Shown: in pieces, positions 11,838 through 24,200 of the stretch | How positions within the stretch are numbered: position 1 is the stretch's first letter | Layout of the letters: every line of letters begins with the position of its first letter | Source: Rhodamnia argentea | Taxonomy: Eukaryota; Streptophyta; Magnoliopsida; Myrtales; Myrtaceae | Direction: 5' to 3' | Length of the DNA stretch: 64,000 nucleotides | Assembly (NCBI RefSeq): GCF_020921035.1 | Contig: NC_063153.1 | Coordinates: forward strand, 14,818,001 to 14,882,000 | Program-made: the position numbers and the translations under genes | The notes under the pieces: generated by a model | What the model was told of the DNA's origin: nothing | What the model saw: the letters and a program-made list of their open reading frames with translations, nothing else | Databases searched by the model: none

Positions 11838-13059
11838 TCCGGGTACATCTGGTTGCTCGAAACTCGCCAACATTGGACATGATATAGATGATCTTAGCTG
11901 ACTTTACAAATGGGCCTCATAACATGGTCAAGTTCTCAATTTAAAAAGAACATTTGTCAAAGTGACAGCGTCCTCTTTTTCAGGTAATGGTGAAAAACTG
12001 ATGACTCCTGAGAAACAATTTGATTGTTTTGTATTTGTTTTTGGTGTTTATGGTGGTTCAGTTGAAATTTGTGGATTGAAAATAAGTTTAGGGGTTTTGT
12101 CTGCTAAATTCTTTGAACGCTTTCTTATTGCAATTGCTTGATATGATAAATTTTCTTGAGTCCTCAGAATGTCCCACCTACCAACTTGAAAACTTGCCTT
12201 TTGTGATCGGATGTACCTGGCTTCCTACTCAGGCAGTAAACGAAGTTATTCTTATAGCTTTACAAATTGCCCTGATTCAGGTTTGCTAATGGTGGGATGC
12301 TTGGTTCTGTGCACTGTTACTGAACTCCTTTCCATGTGGAACTTGACAAGAATAGAAGTTGAGCTCTGCAACATGCTATCCCCCGAGGCACCTCAACTTT
12401 CCCTTGCTTCGTATAACTGGGTCCTTGTGAGTATCACTATCTTCCCTTGCTTGGTCAGATGGCCATGTGTAGTCTAATAGTTTGAGGGATTTTGGTGATT
12501 TGATGAGAGCTGGGTAAAATAAATATGGCAAGATGATACTTTCACTCTAGAAAGACAAATGAATATTTACTTCTGAATATTGCCGAGATCTTTATGTATT
12601 TCATATGTATGTAGATGGGGAGGGAATTATGATCATCAGACGCTAATGCCTTCCATGTGATTGGATTTAACAGGTGTTTATAGCGATGCTGGTAGATAAC
12701 TTCTTGTACACTATCAGTGCAGTTCGTTCTCATTTCTCTCAATCTATCAACTGGTCTGGCATCCGTTACCACTTGAGAGATGGAAAGATCAGCAAGGTAT
12801 ATCGACATGAAAATCCTAAGTCTTTCCATTTTAATCTGACGACTTCAAAGGCACTCAAGCTTTTTCATGCAGTTCATTTACATTAATACATCTGTGACAA
12901 TTGCAGATAGACAGGAGTAAGGATCTTGGCCCGAAATACACAGATTTGGGAGGAAAGACCTTGTATGGCAGAAAAGGATCGCCGCCTAAAAACTTATTTA
13001 TCAGCTCGCTCGCGAGAAGTTTGGCGCAATGGCGTCAGCCCAAGAAGTATGATATCTAG
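6151..13059 (+). CDS. GCS: Ceramide glucosyltransferase (glucosylceramide synthase), 14 exons, one apparent 1-nt deletion in exon 4
   Basis: This is a GT21-family enzyme that transfers glucose from UDP-glucose to ceramide in ER/Golgi membranes, the first step to glucosylceramides. Exons: 6151-6237, 6826-6881, 6986-7160, 7355-7455, 7719-7790, 8475-8591, 8766-8843, 10152-10214, 10296-10392, 10833-10911, 11010-11221, 12281-12426, 12674-12796, 12907-13059. All joins keep phase except inside exon 4, which is 101 nt where 102 is needed. The corrected product is about 519 residues, close to the length I recall for the plant enzyme. Visible signatures are an N-terminal membrane anchor (about residues 22-48), the segment ESTEDPAYH, the metal-binding FLDDDVRLHPG (Asp 181-183), GGYSDDMTLA (about 271-280) and C-terminal hydrophobic spans. 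Intron 8 has a GC donor. The start is the first ATG after a CT-rich leader, apart from one tiny uORF. The identification is secure; whether the allele is functional depends on the exon 4 indel. Confidence 0.93.
11786..11838 (+). repeat. (GA)n repeat in a GCS intron
   Basis: An interrupted GA run inside intron 11 of the glucosyltransferase gene. Confidence 0.9.
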
Positions 13060-14645
13060 CAGAAGAAGAAAAATGGGAAAAAGAATTCGCGTCTGTTCCT
13101 CCAATTTTTGGATCATATGCGGTTGGAATTAAGGGCTTCGGGCGCCGCCGGTGGTGTCTTTGATACTCTCGAAATTGCTCGGCCTATTAAATCTGTCATT
13201 GTTTGATTTTAGCAAATCTAAGAATGTCAATTCAATTTTTCTCCTTTCAATCGTATCCCACCATAGCCGATTTATTTTTTAGTTTCAGCCCTTTCTGGTT
13301 TCCGGCTGATCCTGTAAGGTCGTTCATTTTGTGTTGTAAAATTTATCTGTTTAGTCCAGTGATAGCTCAGTGGGTCAGAGTGTTGTAGATCTTCAAGTTT
13401 TTCATCTTCTGAATTAGAAAGCCTGTCTTCTTTTGGGGGTGTTGGGGAGGGTTAGAAGGGGTGGGTTGTGACTGGATACATTGTATTGTTTGATGAATCA
13501 CATTGCTTGTTGTTGATCCGTTTCTATCTCAGGCGTTCATTCGCTGGATTCGATTCAATCTGATGTGGACGACGAACTCGGGTGCCGGGTCAATTGACCC
13601 CATTATTATATGGGCTTCGTATCTCCAGAAATCATCATAATTGAAATCAAAAGTGGATATTTGGTTTCGTGTTTATCTAAGAATATGTTTGTTTCTGTAA
13701 AAAAAAAAAAATTTATGACGAAGAAAAATGTTTTTCGAGAAAACAAATGTTTTCCCCTTTATTCGCGGAAAATTCTCACTCAAATAAACACATACTAACT
13801 TGTACAATGATTGCGAAAAAGATGCAAGTACTTGAATGTACTTTCAAAGGTCTTTTGCTTTTGCCCGCTCCCACATCCCTCTGTATGCATTTTGTACCTT
13901 AAAGCTTACGAGAGTCTTGTGTTCTTGTTTCTGCACTTAATATACTGGATGATGTAAGCCTGTGATTATACGATGTTGAATATGATTCACTCGCTTAAAT
14001 ATCTGACTTCAATACACTAATTTGATAAAGCAGCCTATAACTCACACCGCTCCACTTTCAGTAGTCATGCTAAGTCCATTTAACGCTGAGTTCGTGAATA
14101 TACGCACGCCTCATAAAGGGAGAAGAAAAGAAAATCATCTTCCATCACGAATTAACGAAGGTCATCAAAAAGTGCATTTGAAAAAAGATTAAAATGCGGT
14201 CTAACCAAGTCACTTGATCTTTCCTGGGCAACCACTTCCGAATTTTGCAAACTGGGATCGCACCAACATCAGTTATCAGTCGACCAGTTCGTGAACCAAA
14301 ATGGTTTCTTCTTTCGCGTTAAGTCAATCACAGACAATGTCATGTTTTTTGGGGGTCAGACGGCAGTCATTTGATTTTTCTTTTTTCGGTCCTAGCAGTC
14401 ATTCGATTGATTAGTATGATTTAGTGCATTGTACAGAGGTAGTGTCGCTTTATCGATAAAAGAAAGGAAATAGGTTGAGATTTGAAAGAGTTTACTAGCG
14501 CCTTTGTCTCTTGGGGAGGTATCCTGAGAGAACCAGAATGAGATGCTCAAGGAACATTAAACAAATAGCAACATCTAAAAGCAAATAATGCAATGTCTGA
14601 AGTGCATTCTGACCAGATGATCCCGCAGCTGAATGCCACAAGTGG
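13060..14645. other. Convergent spacer between the GCS and cytochrome b5-like genes
   Basis: It should contain both 3' untranslated regions, since the two genes face each other. No further gene is seen. Confidence 0.5.
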
Positions 14646-17137
14646 TCATTGCTTGAGATCCCCGATATAAAAGTCTTCAATCATGTCAAAAACTCGGGTC
14701 GCATGCTGTGGCCTGTAATTGCAGGGAAGAGATCACACGGTCTCAGCAAATTAAACAGGAAGCGTCAGTATAATTTTGCAGAAATATCAACAGGAGAGGA
14801 GAGGAGGAATTAAATTGATCTTGATCATCAGCATTTCAGCACCAATATCAAATAACCACCATACATAGGATAAACCCAAGTGTAGCTCCCGGGCCATATT
14901 ATCCCTTTGCTTTGATCAAAGAGAAAAGGCTTTTAATCATTTCCCAGGACTCAAATTCACTATCAAACTCTTCAGGAATCTAATATTTTCCTCAGAAATA
15001 TAACAGCAATGGGAAATTCTGATCTAGTTGCATCACAATATATCCCGTCCACATATTCAGAGAACATGAAATTGATTGAATGTGTCAAAAACATAGTATC
15101 TGTACGTGGAACTACTACAGTTTTGTACTTATATCTGCTTTATGTAGTCATAAATGAATTCGTCTTGGATACTACAACCCTTGGCACTGCTTTGTAGGTT
15201 GATATCCCCCAAAGATTGAAACAATGGGTTGTTATAATCCAATTGAACTGATGTACTACTAGTCACTGGAGATTTTATTAAGATTTAAGAAAAGGTCTAA
15301 CATCTTTCTCCCACCACTTAGCAGTAAGAATAATGCATGCCATTTCAGATCATAGATGCATACCCAAAAAATCCTTCCGTTGAATCATCCCCTGCATGAG
15401 TCAAGATGGCATCACCACCTGGGTGTTCCTCCACATAAGAGGTAACATCATACACCTACAAAGGGATGACATTCAAAAGGGGAGACAGAGAAAAACAAAA
15501 CCATGTATTAATGTCCAGAGCCAAACAAAAGCAATGTGAATTGGTACGAAAATAGTGGCCGATTACCAGATTCAGTTAAGCAAAAGTCAACATAAAGAAG
15601 GAAAATGAACTCAGACCTTGTCTTTAATGATTACCCAACAATCCGTTCGTTTGTTGTGCAGAGCAACATCAGCTTTGGTGTAAGTTTTGGATACCTAACA
15701 TCAAAAGGAAAACTGTCCATTAACAAGGCAACAAGAAGTAGAGGAATAAAACCAGTACACCAAGAAGAAGAAAAAAATCTGCAGATTAGCATCTAGACCA
15801 CACTAAATCAGTGCTTTATACCAGGTACCAGGCGTATTACGTAAGACAACTGCTACCCAATTTTACTCTGAGATAGCTTGAAGCTAAAAGTACTCACTGT
15901 GCAACGGGAATGAACAGGAAACAACATAGTTCCCCAAACACAACTCCTACTTGGACCTACCTATATAAACCTAATAAGAAGAAATGTCACAGAACTCTCC
16001 TAGACTTGGATAAATTCGGACCATACTACCTCTCCCTCAAACTGAATTCTTTGAACCAATAGAAGAATTATGGTACCTTTCATAGAGAAAGATGCTTCAT
16101 ACACCTTATCAGCCTATCCTGTTTGATTTATGAGTAATTAGAGTTCTCTTCTCATGCCTGATACCATGCTCAAATGTAACATGAGATGCATATCCAATGT
16201 ATCTGTGTACTGACGCCCGAATGTATACCTACATATAGATGTAAATGACTGCATATATATGCGCATCTATACATCCGGAACATTGCCTCACTAGACACAA
16301 ATAGTGTCAAAAGGGCTAAAGCAGGCATGATGATGTAGCTTGCAATTGACTCCACAAGCAAAAGTGATCCCATGTCAAGCACGGAGCTTCAACTCCAAGC
16401 ACAACTGCTTCAACATAAATCATTCATTTAGAATTCAATGCCACACACAAACATCAAACCTCATAATCCACACTCTGCACTTAGTCCTAAACCAAACTCA
16501 ACCACATAACTGCAAAGAACTATCGCCCTCCAACGTCACTAAATGAAAGTTTCACTTGCCAAAATGCAAAAAAAAGAAGAAAGGATCTCCTGAACATATC
16601 TAGGAAAAACTACATTCAGCTTCTTTCTTCTCCAATCAAATTTCAGACTTTGTGAAACAGGACAGGACATTATGGGCACATGCACTTGCTCGGTGCACAC
16701 CCATATATGTATGAATGTCATTTGTGGGTGGTGTATGCAGGTACGTGTACATATAAAGGAAGAATCGGTCAACTGAAAACCAACTCTGCTTGTACGATAG
16801 TGAGCATCACATTGCATCTCTCACCAGAGTTAAACTACTAACTGCATTGGAATTGATAGTTGCATTCCATATAAACACAGCAGCCTCGGAATTCGGACAG
16901 TTACCTGAGTGCTGGACTCGGACTGAACCTTTTTCAAATTGCCTGCACAAGGAGAGGAAAGAAAACGATATCAGTTGAATAAAAGTTGAAAACAAAACAT
17001 TACAGCTTGGATCTTCACCGATCAATACTGTTAATTTATAAAAGCAATAGCCCTAAGATACCGGACTTGTGGCTCCGGGGAAGCAACAGAAGAGCGCCTA
17101 AAATCCCCAATAGAACTACCACTGCAATAATCACCAT
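14646..17137 (-). CDS. CB5LP: Membrane-anchored cytochrome b5-like protein, 5 exons, 116 aa
   Basis: This is a small haem protein of the cytochrome b5 fold, expected to pass electrons in a membrane-tethered position. Coding exons in transcript order: 17137-17062, 16942-16905, 15694-15617, 15455-15364, 14712-14646; all phases match. An N-terminal hydrophobic stretch (residues 2-20, rich in Ile, Val and Leu) is followed by a polar linker and the b5 domain (about 40-114). The two haem-ligand histidines are visible: His75 in EEHPGGDAI and His98 in FGPQHATRV. The anchor is at the N-terminus, unlike classic tail-anchored b5 proteins, which matches the plant cytochrome b5-like (CB5LP) type. The start at 17137 is chosen because an in-frame stop lies just upstream and the anchor follows directly. 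Several upstream ATGs lie in another frame. The gene symbol rests on recalled family resemblance. Confidence 0.87.
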
Positions 17138-17430
17138 CACTTCGAACTTCACCTATCATTGAATCCAAATTGACATTCATCATCACCATCATCATTATCA
17201 TGGACCCGAATGACTGTTGAGCAGAGTGTTCCCTTGAATATATACCGAATCAGAAAAGGCGAAAAGCGAGGAAAAAGAGCGAGGTTCTCACAGGTTCTCG
17301 AGGAGTTATAAGAGGAGGCGGATATCGCCGAGTAGCTCCGGTGTCACCACCGGCGACGGCGGCCGAGATTTGATGCAATGCCGACGGCGAGAGACGCTGA
17401 GTGTGGAGAGAGAGAGAGAGAGAGAGAACT
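17138..17430 (-). promoter_or_regulatory. Leader of the cytochrome b5-like gene with an overlapping upstream ORF
   Basis: On the minus strand a CT repeat (17406-17427) begins a pyrimidine-rich stretch typical of a leader. A cluster of ATGs starts at 17201 in the +1 frame relative to the coding start at 17137. The frame runs on through exon 1 and, if spliced as the CDS is, into exon 3, giving about 67 codons. A possible leader intron (GTGAGA donor near 17292, CAG acceptor near 17216) would not remove the ATG cluster. The transcription start is unknown. Confidence 0.4.
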
Positions 17431-18529
17431 GTGTAATATAAGTTGATTTACGACGAGTGAGAATCTGGCATGTGATTCCACTTTCTTCTGACACTGTCTT
17501 CCTCACCTTCACACACGGGTCGGGTCAACGGGTCAAACCGCAGCTCCGTTTGCTGATCAGTGGGCGGATATACGGAGTGGTCGGCATAGACATAGAAGAA
17601 ACCACTCTTGCTTAAAAGAATAAATAAATGAATAACGATTTGAGTGTCTATGGACCGTTAGATCGTGCGAATCCAACAACGATTTCCACCGACGGCTGTG
17701 ATGGACCACAATTCTTATGGCTCGGGTTCGGACAAGTGCTTGAACTCGCGTTGGTCCCTGACTTGCGAGTTGAGTTCAATCTCAAGATTAGTCGAAGTTC
17801 AAACCATTTGAGAAGAACGAGCAAAATCCGGATAATGTTAGTGATTTGAATCGAATTCCATACGAGCCTGATAAACTCGATTCGAATTACTCATGAATTA
17901 AATTATTTGAAGTCTCGTGTCTTGAACACCGAATCGATTTTGTAAATCAAGCCATCCGTTTAGCGAAAAGAGGATTAACATTCAACACTCAAGAATAATA
18001 TATTACATTCTCACATGAATTAGTTAAAGTTTTTATTTTGACCAATTTTTCCTTTCATATATTACGTATTAAAATATTCTTTTTATTTGAGCGAGAAATT
18101 TCATCATCACGATAGAGCTATCGTCTCGTAACAACGTGCACGATCACAATTTCAAGTTTAGATTGGTGTTTGGTTGATTGTCTCGCAAATTTAGTTGATG
18201 ACTAGAAAGTCGAGCAATGATTTGAAGACTCAGAATCTGATGGCGGACCAGAAGAAGTTCCATTAGACAAGACCCAAAGGATGAGGAGGACATCCTAGGA
18301 CATAGGAAGCTCCTCATTTACACAAACAAAAAGACTAACGAACAAGAAACCCTCAAACAGGGTCTCCGACACACCAGACGCGAAGGAAAAACGAAACTGT
18401 CCTGCCAAAAAGACAGGCCCAGTTGACACACTAACAGAAACAACAGACACCAACTTCACCAACCAAGTCCCAGCGACCGGACCTCTTTATTCCCTAGTTC
18501 TACTGATCTGCCACAGGGCGCCATTTGCC
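17431..18529. other. Spacer between the b5-like and AHP genes
   Basis: It holds the upstream region of the b5-like gene and the 3' end of the AHP transcript. No other gene is supported. Confidence 0.5.
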
Positions 18530-19673
18530 TCAGGAGCTCTCTGTGCCGCTCACCGGCTCCTGATCGTCGCCCTGTGGAGGCTTCTCGGCAGCTTTCACTT
18601 GCTTCTGCAGCTGAAACATCATAGATATCGACTGGTCAGTGTGCGCATGAAGTTAAAACTGGGTCTGTATGTACGTGTTTCTGAATGAAAGAGAGAGAGA
18701 GAGAGAGACCTGGAGAAACGCTTCCATCTTTTCTTTGAGCTCATCATGATCCTTCTTCAGCTGCTCATAAGTGGCGTTGCAACTGCTCAAATAAAATGAG
18801 GAAAAAAAAAATCTTTCATCAACTAGAGTAGTACAATTTCCATCTCTTGCCAAGGGATAATTTATTATCGAGATTAAATTTTTTCAACAAATTTAAAAGG
18901 TAACATTGAACATTTTTCATCACCTCTCTAAATTCTTCTCTTCAATAAGATCCCTCATACGGATCACTTCATTCATGACTTTGTTAGCGCCGACGCTGCG
19001 ATACACGAGAACGGATATGACCAGTAATTACAGTCATCCTCATCTTAATCACAACAAGAGAAAAGAAGAGACTTTTTGCTTCTGAGATAGCCGTGGAATG
19101 TCAATTGAAGGATACCCATAATTTCACAGGATCTCTTTAGAACAGTAACAGGGAAAAAAATTAATCAGATTACCTAGCGCTGTTACCCTTGAGCATGTGA
19201 AGAGCCCTGTCCACCTTGTCAAATTCGACAGGTGTTTTCTCCCTAAGTGATTGGATCAGAACTTCGAGTTAATGTTAAGGCAAAGTTTGAAGGACATGGG
19301 GAACGATGAACGAGAGGTGATAAAAGGGCGGAGCACATACAGCATTTGCCCGATAGATTCCAGGGTCTTGGTGGAGTCTCGGAAATACAAGGTAAAAACT
19401 TCTTCCACAAAGTTGGGGCTGCCCTCGGCCTCGAGTTCCTCCAGTTGAATAAACTGTTCATCCAGGAGTTCCTGATGCAAAAGTGCAGCATTCATCCAGT
19501 AGTATTAACAGTCTTATGGGAGCAGCAAGTAATGAAATTGTTATCTGGAAAAAAAACAAATGAATAGGGCTAGTAAGCCATCACTATATAGAGAAGTGGT
19601 GTTCAGGGAGGACCTCATCCAGGAACGACTTCCTCATGTTTGCAAGTTGTTGATGCAAATCCTCGTTCGCCAT
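18530..19673 (-). CDS. Histidine-containing phosphotransfer protein (AHP type), 6 exons, 161 aa
   Basis: AHP proteins shuttle a phosphoryl group from cytokinin receptor histidine kinases to nuclear response regulators. Exons in transcript order: 19673-19614, 19471-19341, 19242-19174, 18995-18924, 18782-18710, 18610-18530; every phase fits. The HPt helical bundle is evident: DEQFIQLEELEAEGSPNF and VEEVFTLYFRDS precede the phospho-site helix, in which His79 lies in ALHMLKGNSASVGANKV. The usual plant consensus at this site is HQLKGSSSSIGA. The phosphoacceptor His and the following Lys-Gly are kept, while the next two positions vary (Gln to Met, Ser to Asn). The last exon adds a charged tail rich in Lys, Gln and Glu, so the protein is slightly longer than the usual 150 or so residues. 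It should therefore be a true rather than a pseudo-HPt. I cannot say which Arabidopsis AHP it matches best. Confidence 0.88.
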
Positions 19674-21287
19674 TTCTCAATAAAACAGATATAGGAGAGA
19701 ATAGTTAAATGCAGAGTCTGTAGATGTGAGTCCTGCTGACAAGCCAAAGGCCTTCTTTATAAGTGAAACTCAGGCTGATGGTGAGCGAGTCCATGAGCAT
19801 GCATTTAATGGTCCTGGAAATCCCAGATTCGAAAATCTGTGCGCGAGAGAAATGCTAGGATGCTTTGGCATTGAAATTCTTCTTACCAAGAAAGGGCATT
19901 CGCGGCACTTACTCATTGGCAGTGATGAACACACGTGGATATAGACGGCCGCTGATTGGTTGTGTACACGTCAAACTTTTGACGCCGTTGTATTTGAGCA
20001 CTGCACCTCAAGGATTAGGATTCGGGTGCATAAATGCCAGATTCTGCACCATATCTGCAGATTTTTCTCTAGATTGGGAAGTAAATGTGAGAGGATTCTC
20101 AAACTCTATCTGTCAAGTTCAACTCATCCAGGTTTTGGAGTGATGCCGGTGCCAAACGACATCGTATTTGAATATGTGAAAAATACACAATCATTTCTAG
20201 GAAGATAGTGATGGAGTATAGATTGCATTTCTAATCAGAACACAGGTAGTAATTGCGTGTCAAGTTGTGTTTCCATTATGCTATAATGCATGATAGCAAA
20301 TGCAGCATAATTCAGAACTAAGGTTAGATATTGTTCCTGCTATAACTTCTTCGATATGCCGCAGAGTGGTGTGACAACAAAGGGCACCAAGAAAGTTGCG
20401 ACAATGTAGAAATGCAAAAATTCATCGTCGTATCTCGATGATTCCCATATGTGAAAACAGTTGCCTTTTCCTTCTATACTCGACATCTGTCGAAGCAGTT
20501 GCTGCATTTTCCTTCCACACAGTAAAGTGATTTCATTGCTTTTCTGCCAAAATAGTTATTATCCAAAGATAACATTGTCGCTATACATCCTTGGACCTCT
20601 GCTTTTGTTGGTCCCCGATTGGCAGGATAAACCAGATTCAACAATCCACACACGATGCATATTCAGGGTACAGTGGTAATTTTACTATAATGAAGCTTTT
20701 GATAAATCTAATGCGAAGTCTATAAGCCAGGACAAACATATAATTTGTTCCTAAAGCATTGGAGACATGATAATATGTAAGGAAAAGACATTGCATGACT
20801 CTAGGGTCATTAAGATGCCAATGAGCACAAAATGGCTTAGGACTCTAGGTTGCCCTCATCCATACACACAATGTTCTCCTAGAACCAGGCAAAGAGTGTG
20901 AACGGATAGCAATCAACATGAAGATAGGCAAAGAACGGACAATTTGGCTTTCATTTGTAGAATAATTTTTGAAGAAGTTACAAAGAACATTGCTTGCTTT
21001 CTATAGAACAATGCTTGCTTCCTCATCTTTTTCCTTATGACCAAACCAACTAAAATTGTGGGCTGACCTAGTGTTACATGGGAACAACCAATTCTGGTTC
21101 CAGGAAGCGATAATTTTTTGCCAGTCAGCTCTGTACAGGTTGGGACGATAGCTATGCAAGCTAAGGTCGTTCCTTTAGTCACTGCGAAAATGCAAAATAT
21201 CACTAGATCATTCCTGGTCCCCTTGTCTCTGGATATTAGAGCTGGAAAGTAATGGGATGTAAGTAACGAGGGAGAAAGATCGTATAT
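19674..21287. other. Spacer between the AHP and PP2C genes
   Basis: It holds the AHP promoter and the PP2C 3' untranslated region, both on the minus strand. No coding features were recognised. Confidence 0.5.
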
Positions 21288-24200
21288 TCAACCCTCTTGT
21301 GGCCTTTGCTGGCGCTTTCTCTTCGCTTTCAAATCAACAACAATGATTGATATATTATCAGAACTGTTCCTCCCATAGGCTATCTCAGTAAGACAATCAG
21401 CCACAGCTTGCGCTGGAGGGATTTCATCGACCATCATGAGGCGGCGGCACCTCCTTAGTAGGCGCCGAGCCACTTCTCCGACCTCATCGTTAGTCATGAC
21501 ATCCCAGAGCCCATCGCTCGCCAAAATCAAACATTCATCATCATCTCTTCTTGTCGTAAAAGTGATTTCAGGCACTGGAATAATCCATGGCCTCAGATAT
21601 CGGTCACCTGAAATATGACACAGATGGAAATTACCAACAGTAAAATGGATGGACTGCCTAAGAACCAATGAGTAATCATTGCAAACAATCGTTAAACCTA
21701 ATCTGCTCATACTTTCAGAACCAGAATGTACGTTCATACTTTATGTAAGTTCAAGAATATAGCAGTGACAATCTTTTTGTGGTGCTTTCCCAGATAAATC
21801 AACTAGAAAATAGAAGTCACTCACTGTAAGCACTTTCATGCGCCATTTTGAAAACTAAAGCATAGTTACTCATGGACTTCCTCTCAAGAAATATCCATTA
21901 TCATTCTCACAACAATTGATGCAATAAGACATGACAGACTTGAAAATCTCTTCCTATTTGGTTTGCAGAGAGGAGTCAAGAAGACAACCTCCGCTAGTAA
22001 GATCACGTTTCAGTTCAAGTTACAACAGCTTCATGTTCAATTTCAGAGAAAAATAGTCCCCTTTGCGTTGATTGACAACCTACAAGGACCAATGCTCATC
22101 TGCAAGGTTATTCAATCTGTCTGAAACTACTAAACATGGTAAAAATCAAATATGATCGCCATGTAATGTCCTGCTCCTCTTCCATTTCAAATTCCTTAGA
22201 TGAACATATATGGCTTTCTCAGAAACTAGGACGATGACTGATTTTGGTTAGCTCAGCATGATGTAGTATGAAGTTTTGGGTCAAGCACTATAGAGTTGGT
22301 CAAGCAAGGTTCAGGTTTCGTGAAGCAACATTTAGGTATGTAAGAAACAATGAGACAAGGAGAAAGCACAAGGATATTCTCCATACGGAATCACTCAACT
22401 ATAGTTCGACTGCAAACACCCATCCAAGCCCATTACACCACAACTCAGAAAATTGGTTTTCTGCTCGGACTTTTCGATGTAGTTTGGTGGCAATGCCAAC
22501 TGGTGCTGCTCTTGAAACTTGTCAGACAATTGGTAAGCAAACGCCAAAGATTATTGGTTCAGATAAAAATTTCATCCACATCACTAGCCGATAAAAAGGT
22601 CAGGCGCTAATTATATCCACAGTCAAAGCTTCCAAAGTATAGCGTTTACTTCTCTGATAGTGAAGTTTACCCCCTATAAAATTGCAGATTAGAGAACTTG
22701 CTATTATACTTTCTTTTTGTCAAAGTTGTACTTCTTATAACAAACAATTATATGGTAAAATTTCTTCGTGATGTTCCCCGTTCATACTTGCAGACATAGC
22801 TACGGAATAAAAGGTCATAATTTCCACTGTCATCATGCTCTAAGTTTTTATCTGCTCTATAGCATCACTTCTAAAACAGTTAATTTGATCACGGCAACTA
22901 TCACCTTGGTCTTGTCATTGGGACATGCTTTAAAGGGAAAAGGAAACATTAGGAAACCTATTTGTTATAACATCGAATGGGAGGATTCCCAAGCATGCAA
23001 AGAACAATAAAATGTAGACAGTACTCAAATCCTCCCCTGAGACCCTTCTTCAAATGAAAAGCATTCGCTCTAAGGGAACTGTAAGAATTCCGCAGATCTA
23101 CTCTACGATCATATCCGAAGGAGTATGAAGAAGCACGCTAGAGGGATGAGAGCTTATTTAAGATGCTCTGAGAGATACCTCCTTTGAAGAGAAATCATAA
23201 CAATTTTCAAGAATTAAGATACCAGATGAATGGCGAGTGTAGAGATGAGAGTAACCTATAGCTCTGGACATAGCAAGTACTCCAAACACCCTAGCACCAT
23301 TCCAGTTTATGACTTTCCCTCCCATTCCTTCAATCCTCATCAGTTCATCATGTCTATCCGGCTGTATAAAATCAGCAAAAACAACAACAGATTTTTTTAA
23401 TGGTCATATCAACATAGACATAAGAAACATCAAAGGACATTGACCTGATCACTCAGACAACCCCATAATTGGCTGGCATCCTTTCTGGATTCATAGGTGC
23501 TGATAAAATTAAAATGTGACAAAGTCACCATAGTTCAATGTGAAACCTATGTTAAATTTAATCCCATTAAATGCACATGCAATTTCAAAACGACATAGTT
23601 GTATTCTTGAAGTTCATGTTATAAGTAGCACAGTATGTCACAAATTTGCGGAAAGATTTGAACAGGAATAACATCGTAGAGAGGTTTTGTCTAATTTTAC
23701 GTGCTTCATAGAATAACCTTTTGATCAACTGTCAAGGGGACTGTTTGAGTCCCACGGCAAAGAATTGCTCTTGAGTCACCACAATTGGAAGTGATTATCT
23801 GACAGCCGGATAGAATCACCACAACCGCAGTTGATCCTAACATTTCAGGTGCAGCCGCTGCAGTCACGACTTCACTGTCAACCCTCTCAAAACCAGTAGC
23901 AAATGCTGCTTCCCACCTTCTCTGCCACTCGAACCCATCCATTGCTTCCCTGTTCCATTCTTCGGCTATAACTTCATGCATTTGCGCAGCACAGAATTTG
24001 GCCACCTACATACTCTAAAAAGTATTATAACTGTATGGCATAAAGTGGTCAGGATTATGTCCTGTTGTTTTCAATGCTACATTTCACTATGTTACTGTAA
24101 ACCTAATTTTCAAACCGGATCTCTTCCAGGAGGAGACCACTGAGTGTCCTCTGTCAACTTTAGATTTCCGAGTTAAGAAGTAAAGGAGGTCATTTTCATA

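Noticed and set aside
13354..13380. Sequence gatagctcagtgggtcagag resembles the D-arm of a tRNA
   Set aside because: No matching acceptor stem, anticodon loop or T-arm follows, so it is not a tRNA gene.
13655..13800. Possible further foldback copy of family C
   Set aside because: Only short AT-rich phrases agree and no inverted arms could be traced.
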